Translations under genes and position numbers: made by a program
Shown here: in pieces, positions 1-7,546 of the stretch
How the letters are laid out: each line of letters opens with the position of its first letter
Numbering within the stretch: position 1 is the first letter of the stretch
NCBI GenBank assembly: GCA_030447725.1
Contig: JAUJOQ010000004.1
Location: forward strand, 255,816 to 319,815
Length of the DNA: 64,000 nucleotides
Reading direction: 5' to 3'
DNA from: Thermoleophilaceae bacterium
Lineage (GTDB): Bacteria; Actinomycetota; Thermoleophilia; Solirubrobacterales; Thermoleophilaceae
Notes under the pieces: generated by a model
What the model was told of the DNA's origin: nothing
The model's input: only the letters and a program-made list of their open reading frames with translations
Database searches by the model: none

Positions 1-214
1 CCTGGAGCGGGTTCTTGCCCGAGCCGAGATCGCTCAGGCGATTCTCCAGGCGCTCGGCATGATCGCGCGTCTCGTTCAGGTGCTTCTCCAGCCCACTGCG
101 ATAGGAGCCGCTGGGAGTCATCGCGATCTGCGACTGCAGCACACGGGTCAAACCGATCTCCGTGGCGTGGGCTTCGTTGAGGTACTGCATCACCTTCTGC
201 TGGGACTGACTCAT
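1..214 (-). CDS. Ferritin-like (DUF892-type) protein, 5' part only
   Basis: This CDS runs off the left edge; 71 residues are visible, beginning MSQSQQKVMQYLNEAHATE. The helix-rich sequence with regularly spaced E and H residues (NEAHATE, LNETRDHAERLE) fits the ferritin-like four-helix DUF892/YciE-type family, often linked to stress in soil bacteria. The ATG at 214 is preceded by a strong AAGGAGG ribosome site around 222-228, which fixes the start. The metal-binding C-terminal half lies outside the window, so activity cannot be judged. Family assignment is by sequence pattern only. Confidence 0.7.
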   Translation of the reverse strand, partial: MSQSQQKVMQYLNEAHATEIGLTRVLQSQIAMTPSGSYRSGLEKHLNETRDHAERLENRLSDLGSGKNPLQ

Positions 215-498
215 CGAGTCGGCCTCCTTCTCATTGACATGTGTTGAAACCCGCACCCACGAAGGTGGCGGGAGGCCCGGCATCCAGCCGGGCGTGAAGA
301 CTGTGAGGTCGAACCGGGTATCGGCCCGGGTGTATCGGCCGTGTTCGACCTGGCGTCAGCTGCTTCCAGTCCCGAGTGCCCGCAACGGGAGGTCGCAAAC
401 CGTCAAGTTCGGGCCGAGACTTGCTCTACGTCGGTCAGTGCCAGCGCTGGCCTCGGATCGACCGCCGACCGCTTCGGTCGCCTGAAGGTGGGGCATGC

Positions 499-723
499 TC
501 AACCCTCCCGGCGCACGAGCAATCGGAAGTTTCGCCACCACGTGTGGTCGAGGTCGCCCGCGACCTCGGCGAGCGTCGAGCCGTCGCTTTCGAGCAACGC
601 GTATTCGATCCTCGGCGGGCGTACCGCAACGTTGACCGAACGCACGTAGGCGACCGTCGCACAGGGCGGGCGGCTCAGCCAGAGCTGGTCGGGCTGCGGC
701 GTGCTCCGATCGGTTTTGGGCAC
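499..723 (-). CDS. Small protein of unknown function
   Basis: A 74-residue protein reading from GTG at 723, placed just behind a GAGGAGG ribosome site (about 731-737), which is the main reason to prefer this start over a longer upstream one. The C-terminal half (VEYALLESDGSTLAEV-like, with a DHTWWRNF segment) has a protein-like composition, but no family is recognised. There is no signal peptide or membrane segment. It is unlinked to an operon. The 285 bases between it and the ferritin-like gene show nothing else that can be supported. Confidence 0.45.
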   Translation of the reverse strand: MPKTDRSTPQPDQLWLSRPPCATVAYVRSVNVAVRPPRIEYALLESDGSTLAEVAGDLDHTWWRNFRLLVRREG

Positions 724-871
724 AGCGGACCTCCTCAGGGTCTTGGGAGGATCCGCGTGAACGCCGGCGAGACGATCAGCGTCGCCGTGTATAGCCCGAC
801 GGTCCGGATTGACGGGCTCGTTCGCCCAGACCACCGCTGACAACCGTAATACCGAGGGGTAATCCGTCTAA

Positions 872-1245
872 ACACTCGCTCTGTTCACGGCGCTGACGAA
901 GGTCGTAACGGGGTGGTGGGCCGCACGGCGGGCCGGCATCGGGCGGGCAGGGCGCGCGGGCCGGCGCGGCGCGCGCGGGCCGGCGCGGCGCTGATCGCCC
1001 GCGTCGAGTTCTCGATCGTGATCGCCGGCCTCGGTGTCGCAGCGGGAGTCGAGTCGGACCTCGGCCCGCTCGCTGCCGGCTACGTATTGCTGCTTGCGCT
1101 GGTAGGACCCATCGTCATGCGCTTCGACCAGCGGCTGCCGCCACTCGTCGACCCGCTCGACCGCTTTCTCGAGCGCGTCCCCTTGCGGTGGCTCACCCGG
1201 CGGGTGCGGCGGGTCGGGGCGACCGCGGGCGGCGAACGGGGGTGA
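872..1245 (+). pseudogene. C-terminal remnant of a KefB/CPA2-type cation:proton antiporter
   Basis: Two reading frames together give the last part of a CPA2 monovalent cation:proton antiporter. From 872 (just after a TAA) frame 2 reads LALFTALTKVVTGWWAARR. From about 960 frame 1 continues with GAALIARVEFSIVIAGLGV and a second hydrophobic helix, ending in a basic tail at 1245. The ARVEFSIV segment corresponds to the RGEFSIV signature of KefB-like proteins, with the usual Gly changed to Val. The other membrane helices are missing, so this is a remnant. The frame changes inside a GC-only stretch containing a perfect 19-bp tandem duplication (952-970, 971-989). Removing one 19-bp copy does not restore the frame, so at least one more indel is needed. 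Confidence 0.65.
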
Positions 1246-1438
1246 GATGCCGATCGGCGCGGTTGCCAGCGAGATACAGCCACCGCCGGTGCTACGCTCG
1301 CCTTGGGTGGCGCTTGGTTCGCTGACGGGCCCTGGTACAGGTCCGGCGACGCACATGGCCGCGGCTCGCTAAGAGAACCCGACGGGGATACGCACCGTTC
1401 CTTCTGGGGATGGTGGTGGACCCAGTGAGGAGGCCTCT

Positions 1439-1852
1439 ATGGGGCCTGTCGTTTCATCAGCCGGCGAGCTCTGGGACCAGTCGTCCCCTTGGCTTTCCGA
1501 GTCGTGGAGCAGCCGCGCCTTGGGCGTGCGAGTGGAGGAGCAGGGCACCACCGTCCTCGTGCGTCTGATCGGAGAGTTCGACCGGGCGTGCGTCAGTCGC
1601 GTCGAGGCTGCGCTGCAGCGTCTCTCTGAAGGGCACATCAGGCGCGTGGTGTTTGACCTGAAGGGGCTCAGCTTCCTCGACTCGAGGGGCCTCATGGCGA
1701 TCCTGAGGGCAAACGAGCGGTCACGCACCGAGCCGTTCGAGGTGGTCGTCGTACGACCACGGGGGCTCGCGAGCCGGGTCTTCACGCTTACCGGCGCAGG
1801 TACGCAACTCCAGATTGTCGATCACATCCCGCGCACCAACGGCACGGCCTAG
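1439..1852 (+). CDS. STAS-domain anti-sigma factor antagonist
   Basis: A 137-residue protein with a STAS domain from about residue 28 to 130. The SpoIIAA/RsbV-type core is visible: GEFDRACVSRVEAAL, then VVFDLKGLSFLDSRGLMAIL, where Ser82 sits at the usual phosphorylation position. Such proteins bind an unphosphorylated RsbW-type kinase and release a sigma factor. A GAGGAGG site sits about 6 nt before the ATG. It stands alone. An RsbW-like protein and a SigB/SigF-type sigma factor are encoded at 14668-15815, and a second STAS gene is at 6990. Partnership with them is inferred, not shown. Confidence 0.85.
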   Translation: MGPVVSSAGELWDQSSPWLSESWSSRALGVRVEEQGTTVLVRLIGEFDRACVSRVEAALQRLSEGHIRRVVFDLKGLSFLDSRGLMAILRANERSRTEPFEVVVVRPRGLASRVFTLTGAGTQLQIVDHIPRTNGTA

Positions 1853-1982
1853 CGCTGGGTCCCGATGTCCTCCAAGCGGCCTGGCCAGCCGCGCGACCCC
1901 TCCTGGGATCCGCGCGCGCGGCGCTGACCATCCCGCGGCCCCCGCCGGTTCCTGAGGGCGCCAGACGAGTACGAAGGCGAAG

Positions 1983-2489
1983 TCAAAGCGCCATCGACAT
2001 GTAGGTGCTGTTCGGACTCAGCCTGTAGCTGCCGAACGGTCCGCACGGCCTGAATCCTGCGCGTGCGTAGAGCGCCCGCGCGGGAGCGAACGCCGGCATC
2101 GACCCTGTCTCAAGGCTCATTCGGCGAAAGCCGCGATCGCGGGCGACGCCCACGAGGTGATCGACCATTGCTCGGCCGACCCCGCGACCTCGTGCAGCTC
2201 GGGCGGTGTGCATGGATTTCAACTCCGCGTGGCGCTCGTCAAGCTGCGTCAGCGCTGCTACTCCGAGGAGCTCGCCGTGGAGGCGAAAGCTGAAGAACAT
2301 GACGGCAGGATCTACGAGACCGTCCACGTCGAGCGCATGAACGTCCTCGGGCGGGCTGTGCAGGTTGGCGAACGCGAGGTGACGCTCCAACAGCTCGCGG
2401 ACGTCCTCGGCTCGCGGGTCGTCAATTGAGATCTCACCCTCAAGCACCGCCACGAACTTACGCAATGTCCAACACATCACGCCGGGCAA
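1983..2489 (-). CDS. GNAT family N-acetyltransferase
   Basis: A 168-residue GNAT acetyltransferase that would transfer acetyl from acetyl-CoA to an unknown amine. The acetyl-CoA binding motif A is clear: ELKSMHTARAARGRGVGRAM near residues 88-108, containing the R-G-R-G-V-G pyrophosphate loop. It is followed by the ARALYARAGFRPCGPF motif B near the C terminus. The first 12 or so residues are not typical and the true start may be an internal GTG (VAVLEGEIS). No strong ribosome site is visible at the ATG. The gene is convergent with the STAS gene, with no operon partner, so the substrate is not predictable. Confidence 0.85.
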   Translation of the reverse strand: MPGVMCWTLRKFVAVLEGEISIDDPRAEDVRELLERHLAFANLHSPPEDVHALDVDGLVDPAVMFFSFRLHGELLGVAALTQLDERHAELKSMHTARAARGRGVGRAMVDHLVGVARDRGFRRMSLETGSMPAFAPARALYARAGFRPCGPFGSYRLSPNSTYMSMAL

Positions 2490-2564
2490 GAAGCTCGTCG
2501 TAACCGTCGAGCCCCTCGACCGGACGCCGCGACGGCCGAGCTCGCCTGGGCATAGCCAGCGCGG

Positions 2565-3215
2565 TCAGGCTGGGTTCGGTTGCCATTGCTCACCCCGGCG
2601 GACGCGTTCGAAGCCGATCCATACCGAGTTCATGGCTGTCGTGACCATGCGTTCGCGCGGGACGTGGCGATGGTCGAACCACCAGAGCGCAAGGCCTTGG
2701 AGTACCGACCGCAACACCTCCCAGGCCATGTCGATGGACTCTCCATCGTCGGCGCCGGCGATGTGCTCTGAGCCGGTCTCTGCGGCGAGGAGCGGGAGCA
2801 GAGCGGCGCGGCTCTGGACGGCGACCTGGGCGTGGATGGCCTGGACCTCTGGGTGTCCACTGGTGTCGCGAAAGAGCATCTTCCAGGCGTAGGGGTGGGT
2901 CTCGACGTAGCCGAACCAGGCGTCGAAGGCGCGGGCCATGCGCTGCTGGGGAGGATCGTCGCCGACGAAGTGCTGCTGCCAGACGCCTCGCAGCTCGGTG
3001 AAGTGGCGCTCCAACAGGCGTCGGTGAAGGTCCGGCTTGGACTCGAAGTGGTCGTAGAGGACTGGCACCGACACGCCCGAACGCCGCGCGATCTCGTCCA
3101 TGGACGCGCCGTGGTAGCCCAAGTCGGCGAACAGCTCCGTGGCCGCTCGCTCGATGACCTCTTTGCGTTCAGCCGCGGGCATCCGCCTGCCCGGCACGGT
3201 GGGGGCGTTTGACAA
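2565..3215 (-). CDS. TetR/AcrR family transcriptional regulator
   Basis: A TetR-type repressor. The N-terminal helix-turn-helix is clear (ERAATELFADLGYHGASMDE followed by IARRSGVSVPVLYDHFESK), and the variable C-terminal ligand-binding domain follows. I chose TTG at 3215 (216 aa) because a GGGAGG site lies 6 nt upstream; a longer reading from ATG 3236 lacks one. It is transcribed divergently from the flavin monooxygenase at 3298, so it probably controls that gene and itself. Two inverted repeats built on CTAG lie between the two starts (3215-3232 and 3251-3264), and the first overlaps this gene's ribosome site and start. The ligand is unknown. Confidence 0.9.
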   Translation of the reverse strand: MSNAPTVPGRRMPAAERKEVIERAATELFADLGYHGASMDEIARRSGVSVPVLYDHFESKPDLHRRLLERHFTELRGVWQQHFVGDDPPQQRMARAFDAWFGYVETHPYAWKMLFRDTSGHPEVQAIHAQVAVQSRAALLPLLAAETGSEHIAGADDGESIDMAWEVLRSVLQGLALWWFDHRHVPRERMVTTAMNSVWIGFERVRRGEQWQPNPA

Positions 3216-3232
3216 CCTAGTCCTCCCTAGGT
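3215..3232. promoter_or_regulatory. Candidate TetR operator 1 (inverted repeat)
   Basis: Inverted repeat with arms ACCTAG and CTAGGT around a 6-nt spacer. It overlaps the ribosome site and TTG start of the tetR-like gene, as expected for autorepression. Assignment as an operator is inference from position and from the related repeat at 3251-3264. Confidence 0.5.
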
Positions 3233-3250
3233 ACATTCTCGCATATCGAC

Positions 3251-3264
3251 CTAGTCGGCACTAG
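3251..3264. promoter_or_regulatory. Candidate TetR operator 2 (inverted repeat)
   Basis: Perfect inverted repeat CTAGT-cggc-ACTAG, sharing the CCTAGT half-site with the repeat at 3215-3232. It lies in the divergent promoter region about 34 nt before the monooxygenase start. Probably a second site for the neighbouring TetR protein. Confidence 0.5.
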
Positions 3265-3297
3265 CTTACGGTTCGGTGGCCTTGGAGGCAAGTGGCC

Positions 3298-4689
3298 GTG
3301 AGCCGGGCCACCGGAACATTTGACGTCGTTGTGGTGGGCGCTCGCTGTGCCGGTTCCCCGTTGGCGACGCTGTTGGCTAGAGAGGGGATCACCGTCGCGC
3401 TGATCGAGCAGGCGAGCTTTCCCAGCGCCACCCTCTCCAGCCACATCTTCGAAGCGGACGGCCTGGCGGTCCTGAACCGCCTGGGCGTGATCGACCGGCT
3501 GCAGGCCGCCGGCGCTCCCATGGTCAACCGCGTCGACTTTCGGGTCGAAGATGTCCACACGGTCGTCCCCTGGCCGCGGGAGTCGGGCGACGTGGGGGGA
3601 CTGGCGTCGGTCCGCCGCCGCGTGCTCGACACCGTCTTGGCCGACGCCGCCGAGCAGGCCGGCGCCTCGGTGTGCATGTCTACAAAGGCTGTCGGCCTGC
3701 TGAAGGACGAGGGCCGTGTCAGCGGGCTGAGGGTCGCGGACCCCACTGGCGAGTTCGAGCTTCGTGCGCGTCTGGTCGTTGGCGCCGACGGACGCAGCTC
3801 CACCGTCGCGCGTCTGGCCGGCGCACGCAAGTACAACGTCACCGCCAATCAGCGCGCTCTCTACTGGGCGTACTTCGAAGCCGCGGACATGGGGTCGGAG
3901 CCGACCTTTGTCTCTCACCGCTGGGGCGATCGCTTCCTGCTGGGGATCCCCATCGACGGCGGTCTCTATCAGGTGCTGGTCTGGCCGGAGTTCAGCGAGC
4001 GCGCCCGACTGCGTGCCGACCTGGAGGGGACCTTTATGGAGCAGGCCCGCAGCTGCGAGCCCATCGCCAAGGCCATAGCCGGCGCTCGCAGAGTCGACAA
4101 AATCGTCGGGGCGGTGCGCTGGGAGTGCTATTTCCGCGACGCTGCCGGCCCGGGCTGGGTGCTGGCCGGAGATGCCGGCCACTTCAAGGACCCGGCCCCG
4201 GGGCGTGGCATCTCCGACGCTCTGCACCAGGCCGAGGCGCTGTCCGCGGCCATCGCCGTGGGGCTCGCGGGGTCTGACGAGAGGCTCGACGAAGCGATGA
4301 CTCGGTGGGGGCGCTGGCGAGACGACGAGTTCGCAGAGCACTACTGGTTGGCCTCCGACCTGGGGGCCGCCGGTGAGCTTCCGGCCGTCCTGCCCGAAGT
4401 CTTCCGCGCGCTGCACGCCAAGGGACGGGCGGACGTCTTCTTCAACCTGATCAATCATCGCGCCAAACCCTCAAAGGTCCTCACTCCGCGACGAATTCTC
4501 GGCGCCACCCTCCGAGCGCTGTATCGCCACCGCCGGCCGCGGGTGCTGGCCGAGGTGGCCACTCTCGGAGCCCAGGACAGGCGACGGCGCAAGCTCAACC
4601 GCCACCCTGAATACGCCGCCCACGAACCGTCTTTCGAGCCGGCCGACGACCCGATCCTTACTACCGCTCGGGCAAGGCGATCGTTCTAG
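3298..4689 (+). CDS. FAD-dependent monooxygenase (PHBH-fold oxidoreductase)
   Basis: A 463-residue class A flavoprotein of the geranylgeranyl reductase/PHBH type. The N-terminal dinucleotide fold reads VVVVGARCAGSPLATLLARE. The VVGADGRSSTVARLAG segment near the middle is the DG motif, and GWVLAGDAGHFKDPAPGRGI is the GD motif contacting FAD ribose. It should use FAD and NAD(P)H to hydroxylate or reduce an unknown hydrophobic or aromatic substrate. GTG at 3298 has GGAGG 9 nt upstream; an in-frame GTG at 3292 is only 3 nt from it and less likely. It is divergent from the TetR gene and probably co-transcribed with the membrane protein 17 nt downstream. Confidence 0.88.
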   Translation: MSRATGTFDVVVVGARCAGSPLATLLAREGITVALIEQASFPSATLSSHIFEADGLAVLNRLGVIDRLQAAGAPMVNRVDFRVEDVHTVVPWPRESGDVGGLASVRRRVLDTVLADAAEQAGASVCMSTKAVGLLKDEGRVSGLRVADPTGEFELRARLVVGADGRSSTVARLAGARKYNVTANQRALYWAYFEAADMGSEPTFVSHRWGDRFLLGIPIDGGLYQVLVWPEFSERARLRADLEGTFMEQARSCEPIAKAIAGARRVDKIVGAVRWECYFRDAAGPGWVLAGDAGHFKDPAPGRGISDALHQAEALSAAIAVGLAGSDERLDEAMTRWGRWRDDEFAEHYWLASDLGAAGELPAVLPEVFRALHAKGRADVFFNLINHRAKPSKVLTPRRILGATLRALYRHRRPRVLAEVATLGAQDRRRRKLNRHPEYAAHEPSFEPADDPILTTARARRSF

Positions 4690-4706
4690 CGAGAGGGGCA
4701 GGCCCG

Positions 4707-5135
4707 ATGCCGACCACCGCCAACCTCACATATCCGGCGCCAGCGCTCGGTCTGCTTCGGGACCTGCTGATTGTCGCCGTGCTGGTATCGATCGTGCACT
4801 ACGCCGACAACGTCGCCAACTACGCCGACTATCCGGCCCCGACCTCAGCGCCCGCGCCGTCGCAAGAGCTCATCACCGCCTCGTGGTTCATCTTCACCGC
4901 TTTCGGGGCTGCCGGCCTCGCCTTCTTCGTCCGGCGGCGGATCACCCCTGCCGCCGCCTGCCTAGCCGTCTACTCGATGAGCGGCCTTGTGGGCCTGGGC
5001 CACTACACCGTCCCTGGCGCCACCGACATGGCGTGGTGGCGCCAGCTCCATGTCGTCGCGGACATTGCGTGCGGCATCGCCGTCCTCGCCTTCGCCGTCT
5101 GGATCGTGCGACGCCGACGGGCCTATGGCCTTTGA
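4707..5135 (+). CDS. Four-helix integral membrane protein
   Basis: A 142-residue membrane protein with about four hydrophobic segments (LLIVAVLVSIVHY; ASWFIFTAFGAAGLAFFV; AACLAVYSMSGLVGLGHYTV; VVADIACGIAVLAFAVWIV) and a basic C-terminal end. No family is recognised. It begins 17 nt after the monooxygenase stop, so the two are probably one TetR-controlled transcript. The conserved-looking His and Trp residues in and near the helices (VHYADN, GLGHYT, MAWWRQLHVV) could bind a cofactor, but this is speculation. Confidence 0.7.
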   Translation: MPTTANLTYPAPALGLLRDLLIVAVLVSIVHYADNVANYADYPAPTSAPAPSQELITASWFIFTAFGAAGLAFFVRRRITPAAACLAVYSMSGLVGLGHYTVPGATDMAWWRQLHVVADIACGIAVLAFAVWIVRRRRAYGL

Positions 5136-5162
5136 GCCGATGATTGTGCGTCTGCAGAGCCA

Positions 5163-5235
5163 TAGCTCCGGGTGGAATCGAACCACCGACCTCTCCATTA
5201 TGAGTGGAGCGCTCTAACCGCTGAGCTACGGAGCC
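5163..5235 (-). tRNA. tRNA-Met (CAT anticodon), elongator type
   Basis: A 73-nt cloverleaf folds completely. The 7-bp acceptor stem is GGCTCCG with CGGAGCT (first pair G-U), the D-arm is GCTC/GAGC, and the anticodon stem CTCCA/TGGAG carries loop CTCATAA. The T-arm is GGTGG/CCACC with loop TTCGATT, and the discriminator is A. CCA is not encoded. The anticodon stem lacks the three G-C pairs of initiator tRNA, so it is elongator Met; an Ile tRNA with lysidine-modified CAT cannot be ruled out. A TATCCT -10-like element lies about 11 nt before the 5' end. Its 5' half is repeated exactly at 6303-6343. Confidence 0.93.
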
Positions 5236-5447
5236 GCGGGCCCGAGGATACCCGTCCTAGAGCGGAATCCGGGCTCGCGGCAACGCGGCGAGAGGCGGGG
5301 GTGGCAACGCGGGTGGCAACACCGCGTCTGCGCCGCGCCGGCCGCCCCAACTTTTGAGCCCCCCGGGTCGCCGTGTTAGGCGCAGCCCGTCTCAGAAGCG
5401 ATGCCTAGGGGTTGCGCCATACCCTCGTTGCCCTGATACTCAGCCGC

Positions 5448-5807
5448 GTGCGGACCCTCGTTGTGCTCCTAGCCTTTGGCACCGTCGCGCTGGCCGCCAG
5501 CCTCGCCCTCGCCCCCGCAGCATGGGCGGCCCACAACATCGACAAGCGCCGCTGCTCGGCGCCGCCGATCATCGACGCCACCGCGATCTATGTCCGGTAT
5601 GTGCGATGCGATACCGGGCGCAACGTCGCCGTTCGGTGGTTTCGCCGCGACCGGGCGTGCACCGTCCAACGGGACTGCTTTGTAAGGGCCGGCGGCAGGC
5701 TGTTGCGGTGCCGTGCCCAACGGGGGTACGACTCCGGGGTCATCGTGTTTTGCGTGGGGCGCAACTCCCGCCAGGTCGAGTTTGCGGCCAGGAGACGGGC
5801 CGGATAG
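5448..5807 (+). CDS. Small exported cysteine-containing protein (copy 1)
   Basis: About 119 residues with a signal peptide (hydrophobic run LAFGTVALAASLALAPAAW, probable cleavage near AWA-A). The mature part has spaced cysteines (RRCSAPP, VRCDTGRN, ACTVQRDC, LLRCRAQ, VFCVGRN). It resembles the next gene: both have an R-C-x-x-x-R-x-V-V/A-x-x-W segment, then a G/R-C-R segment and a C-x-R/G-x ending. The start is uncertain: TTG 5412 gives a longer reading, and no good ribosome site exists for either. It overlaps the following GTG by one base (TAGTG). This is a small secreted family often seen in Solirubrobacter-like genomes; function unknown. Confidence 0.6.
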   Translation: MRTLVVLLAFGTVALAASLALAPAAWAAHNIDKRRCSAPPIIDATAIYVRYVRCDTGRNVAVRWFRRDRACTVQRDCFVRAGGRLLRCRAQRGYDSGVIVFCVGRNSRQVEFAARRRAG

Positions 5808-6130
5808 TGCGATCGGTTCATTGGACCCGTTTGAAACGGGCGACAATTGGGCTGGCCTTGGTCATGGGCATCGTGGGTGCGCCAGCCGCCGAGGCCAAGA
5901 CATGCGCGAACACCTACGGCGGTGACGTGATCGGCGCCTACAACATGCGCTGCAGTAAGGCTCGCGACGTGGTGCGTACCTGGGCGGTGCGTTACAAGCG
6001 CGATGGGAAATACAACCGCACGGTGCTCCGCTTCGGCTGCCGCAAGACGGTCCAGAGATACGAGGGGATTCAGATGATTTGCCGACGCGGCGAGAAGAAA
6101 GTCCTGTTCTACCCGAACGTGCCGCGCTAG
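5807..6130 (+). CDS. Small exported cysteine-containing protein (copy 2)
   Basis: A 107-residue protein starting at GTG 5807, overlapping the preceding stop by one base. The signal peptide is LKRATIGLALVMGIVGAPA with likely cleavage at AEA-K. The mature domain holds MRCSKARDVVRTWAVRY, RFGCRKTV and MICRRGEKKVLF, which matches the layout of the gene before it, so the two are paralogues made by tandem duplication. Four mature cysteines suggest two disulfides. It lies inside the segment bounded by tRNA-Met and the tRNA fragment at 6303. Function unknown. Confidence 0.6.
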   Translation: MRSVHWTRLKRATIGLALVMGIVGAPAAEAKTCANTYGGDVIGAYNMRCSKARDVVRTWAVRYKRDGKYNRTVLRFGCRKTVQRYEGIQMICRRGEKKVLFYPNVPR

Positions 6131-6145
6131 ACCCCAGAGGCCGTT

Positions 6146-6241
6146 TTGCGGCCAGCGGGTTTCGCTCTTGTGGTCGGGTCGCTGCTCTGCTCGGCGTGCA
6201 GTGGTTCGTATGACGAGGACGAAGCGATTGTTGTCGACTAG
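6146..6241 (+). CDS. Candidate 31-residue lipoprotein
   Basis: A very short reading frame from TTG 6146 with an AGAGG 5 nt upstream. It encodes a hydrophobic N terminus, a lipobox-like LLCSAC (Cys near residue 19) and an acidic tail (SYDEDEAIVVD). The signal-plus-lipobox arrangement is better than expected by chance, but length and start codon leave it doubtful. It could also be the remains of a larger gene. Confidence 0.3.
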   Translation: MRPAGFALVVGSLLCSACSGSYDEDEAIVVD

Positions 6242-6302
6242 ATGCGGCCGGGCAAGCGGAATTGGTGAGAACAGCCGGAATTGACCGCAACCGCTCGAGC
6301 TG

Positions 6303-6343
6303 ATTATGAGTGGAGCGCTCTAACCGCTGAGCTACGGAGCCGC
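6303..6343 (-). repeat. Exact 41-bp copy of the tRNA-Met 5' half
   Basis: These 41 bases are identical to 5197-5237 of the intact tRNA-Met: acceptor 5' strand, D-arm, and anticodon arm through the loop (ATAAT on the tRNA strand). They then stop; the variable loop, T-arm and 3' acceptor strand are absent. The sequence upstream of the tRNA 5' end is also partly similar in both copies. It cannot make a functional tRNA. The layout resembles an attachment-site duplication left by an element that recombined in the anticodon region. Confidence 0.85.
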
Positions 6344-6443
6344 CCCGCGAGCCTAGTCCGTGCCAGAGCCGAATCCGACCCCGGGGCGGGCGCTGGGGAG
6401 CCAGAAAAGCAAGGGTGACAGCGCCCAACCCGAAGTCAATGTC

Positions 6444-6797
6444 TCACGGCTGGCCTTGACCGCGCAGCCCCGCGAGACAGCCCGCGAACACAGAACGCTG
6501 GAACTTCGCGACATAGCCTCGTGCGTACCGCTTCGCAATCCGCAACGGGTTGTCGGTCTCCATCCCTAAGCCCTTCGCGACCTGCCTCGGCGCCTCTGTC
6601 CCGCACACACCCTTCGCCTCGTGGTACTTCTCGTCCGGCGACTCCGAGACCCTCGGCTGCCCCGAAGCAGCATCCTCAGCCTTCGCGGCGGGCCGTGGCG
6701 GATCCGAGGTAGTTTCGGCTCCATCGCTCGAGTCGTCCGCGCAAGCGGGGAGCGAGAGGACGAACACGAGGGCGAGTAGAGGCAGCAGTTCGCGCAT
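6444..6797 (-). CDS. Putative lipoprotein of unknown function
   Basis: A 117-residue protein with a signal peptide (LLPLLALVFVLS) and lipobox LPAC near residue 19, followed by a low-complexity acidic linker. The C-terminal region (KYHEAKGVCGTEAPRQVAKG, then RYARGYVAKFQRSVFAGC) contains two Cys that could form a disulfide. It should be lipid-anchored on the outer face of the membrane. No family recognised. It lies in the second segment bounded by tRNA-like repeats (6344-7997) and is on the opposite strand to its neighbours. Confidence 0.65.
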   Translation of the reverse strand: MRELLPLLALVFVLSLPACADDSSDGAETTSDPPRPAAKAEDAASGQPRVSESPDEKYHEAKGVCGTEAPRQVAKGLGMETDNPLRIAKRYARGYVAKFQRSVFAGCLAGLRGQGQP

Positions 6798-6842
6798 CTG
6801 CCGAGCGTAACCGTCACCACCCTTGACACCGCGCTACTCTTC

Positions 6843-6903
6843 GTTGTGGTGGGGGTCCTCAATGGGGGCCGCCGTTGTGTGGGGGTCCTCAATGGGGGCC
6901 GCC
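6843..6903. repeat. Tandem 30/31-bp direct repeat upstream of a STAS gene
   Basis: Two adjacent copies (6843-6873, 6874-6903) share GTTGTG, then TGGGGGTCCTCAATGG and GGGCCGCC; the first has one extra G. The pair sits 87 nt before the STAS gene at 6990, within its leader or promoter region. It may be a recent slippage duplication or a repeated regulatory site. Confidence 0.75.
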
Positions 6904-6989
6904 CCGCCGGGAGGGAGCGACGGGACGCCTCTGGCCCCAGGCCAGGGAGGAGGACCGTCGGACTGCGAGGTCCGCTCAGGAGGTCCTCT

Positions 6990-7394
6990 TTGCCCACCCT
7001 CAGTCCACCCGACCCCGTCGTTCACGGAAGCGGCTCGTCCGCCCCCCTCACGCTGGTGAAACCGGCCTGGGTGACTCGCAGCGGGTTGCTCCACTTACTG
7101 GTGAGAAACGACGCCAGCGACTGGACTCTGGAACTCGACGGCGAGCTGGACCGCTCGAACGTCGCTGCCTTGGAGCAGGAGATCCTGCTGGCGGAGGCGG
7201 CGGAGGCTGCCACGATCACCATCGATCTCCGCCGCCTGGATTTCACAGATCTGAGTGGGGTGAGGGCGATAGTCAGAGCCCACAGCAGATCCCCCGAGCC
7301 TGGACGGGTACGGATCGTGGAGGGGCCCAGAGCAGTTCGTCGCGCGTTCAGGCTGGCAGGGCTCGACGCCGAGCTGTTGTTCGAGACCGGCTAG
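6990..7394 (+). CDS. STAS-domain protein (anti-sigma antagonist-like)
   Basis: 134 residues from TTG 6990, chosen because AGGAGG (6978-6983) lies 6 nt upstream. The STAS domain runs from about residue 40 to 130: WTLELDGELDRSNVAALEQE, TITIDLRRLDFTDLSGVRAI, and an RVRIVEGPRAVRRAF ending. Ser89 in DLSG is at the phospho-acceptor position. It is similar in design to the STAS gene at 1439, so two antagonists could feed the RsbW/SigB-type pair at 14668-15815. A sequence repeat lies immediately upstream. Specific partner is unknown. Confidence 0.8.
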   Translation: MPTLSPPDPVVHGSGSSAPLTLVKPAWVTRSGLLHLLVRNDASDWTLELDGELDRSNVAALEQEILLAEAAEAATITIDLRRLDFTDLSGVRAIVRAHSRSPEPGRVRIVEGPRAVRRAFRLAGLDAELLFETG

Positions 7395-7546
7395 GCCCCC
7401 GGCGGCTCGGCCGATGCCTGCTCGGCGACGATGCGTTGTCGCACGGTGAGTCAAGGGCTAGCCTTCGTCTAGTTCACAGTCGCTCGCCTGGTCTTATTTC
7501 CCTCCCTTTTCGCGCGGCAACTCCAGAGGGATCGTAAGCCGGCACG

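Noticed and set aside
3217..4458. 413-codon minus-strand open frame opposite the flavin monooxygenase
   Set aside because: The plus strand has clear FAD motifs; the minus-strand product has no recognisable fold.
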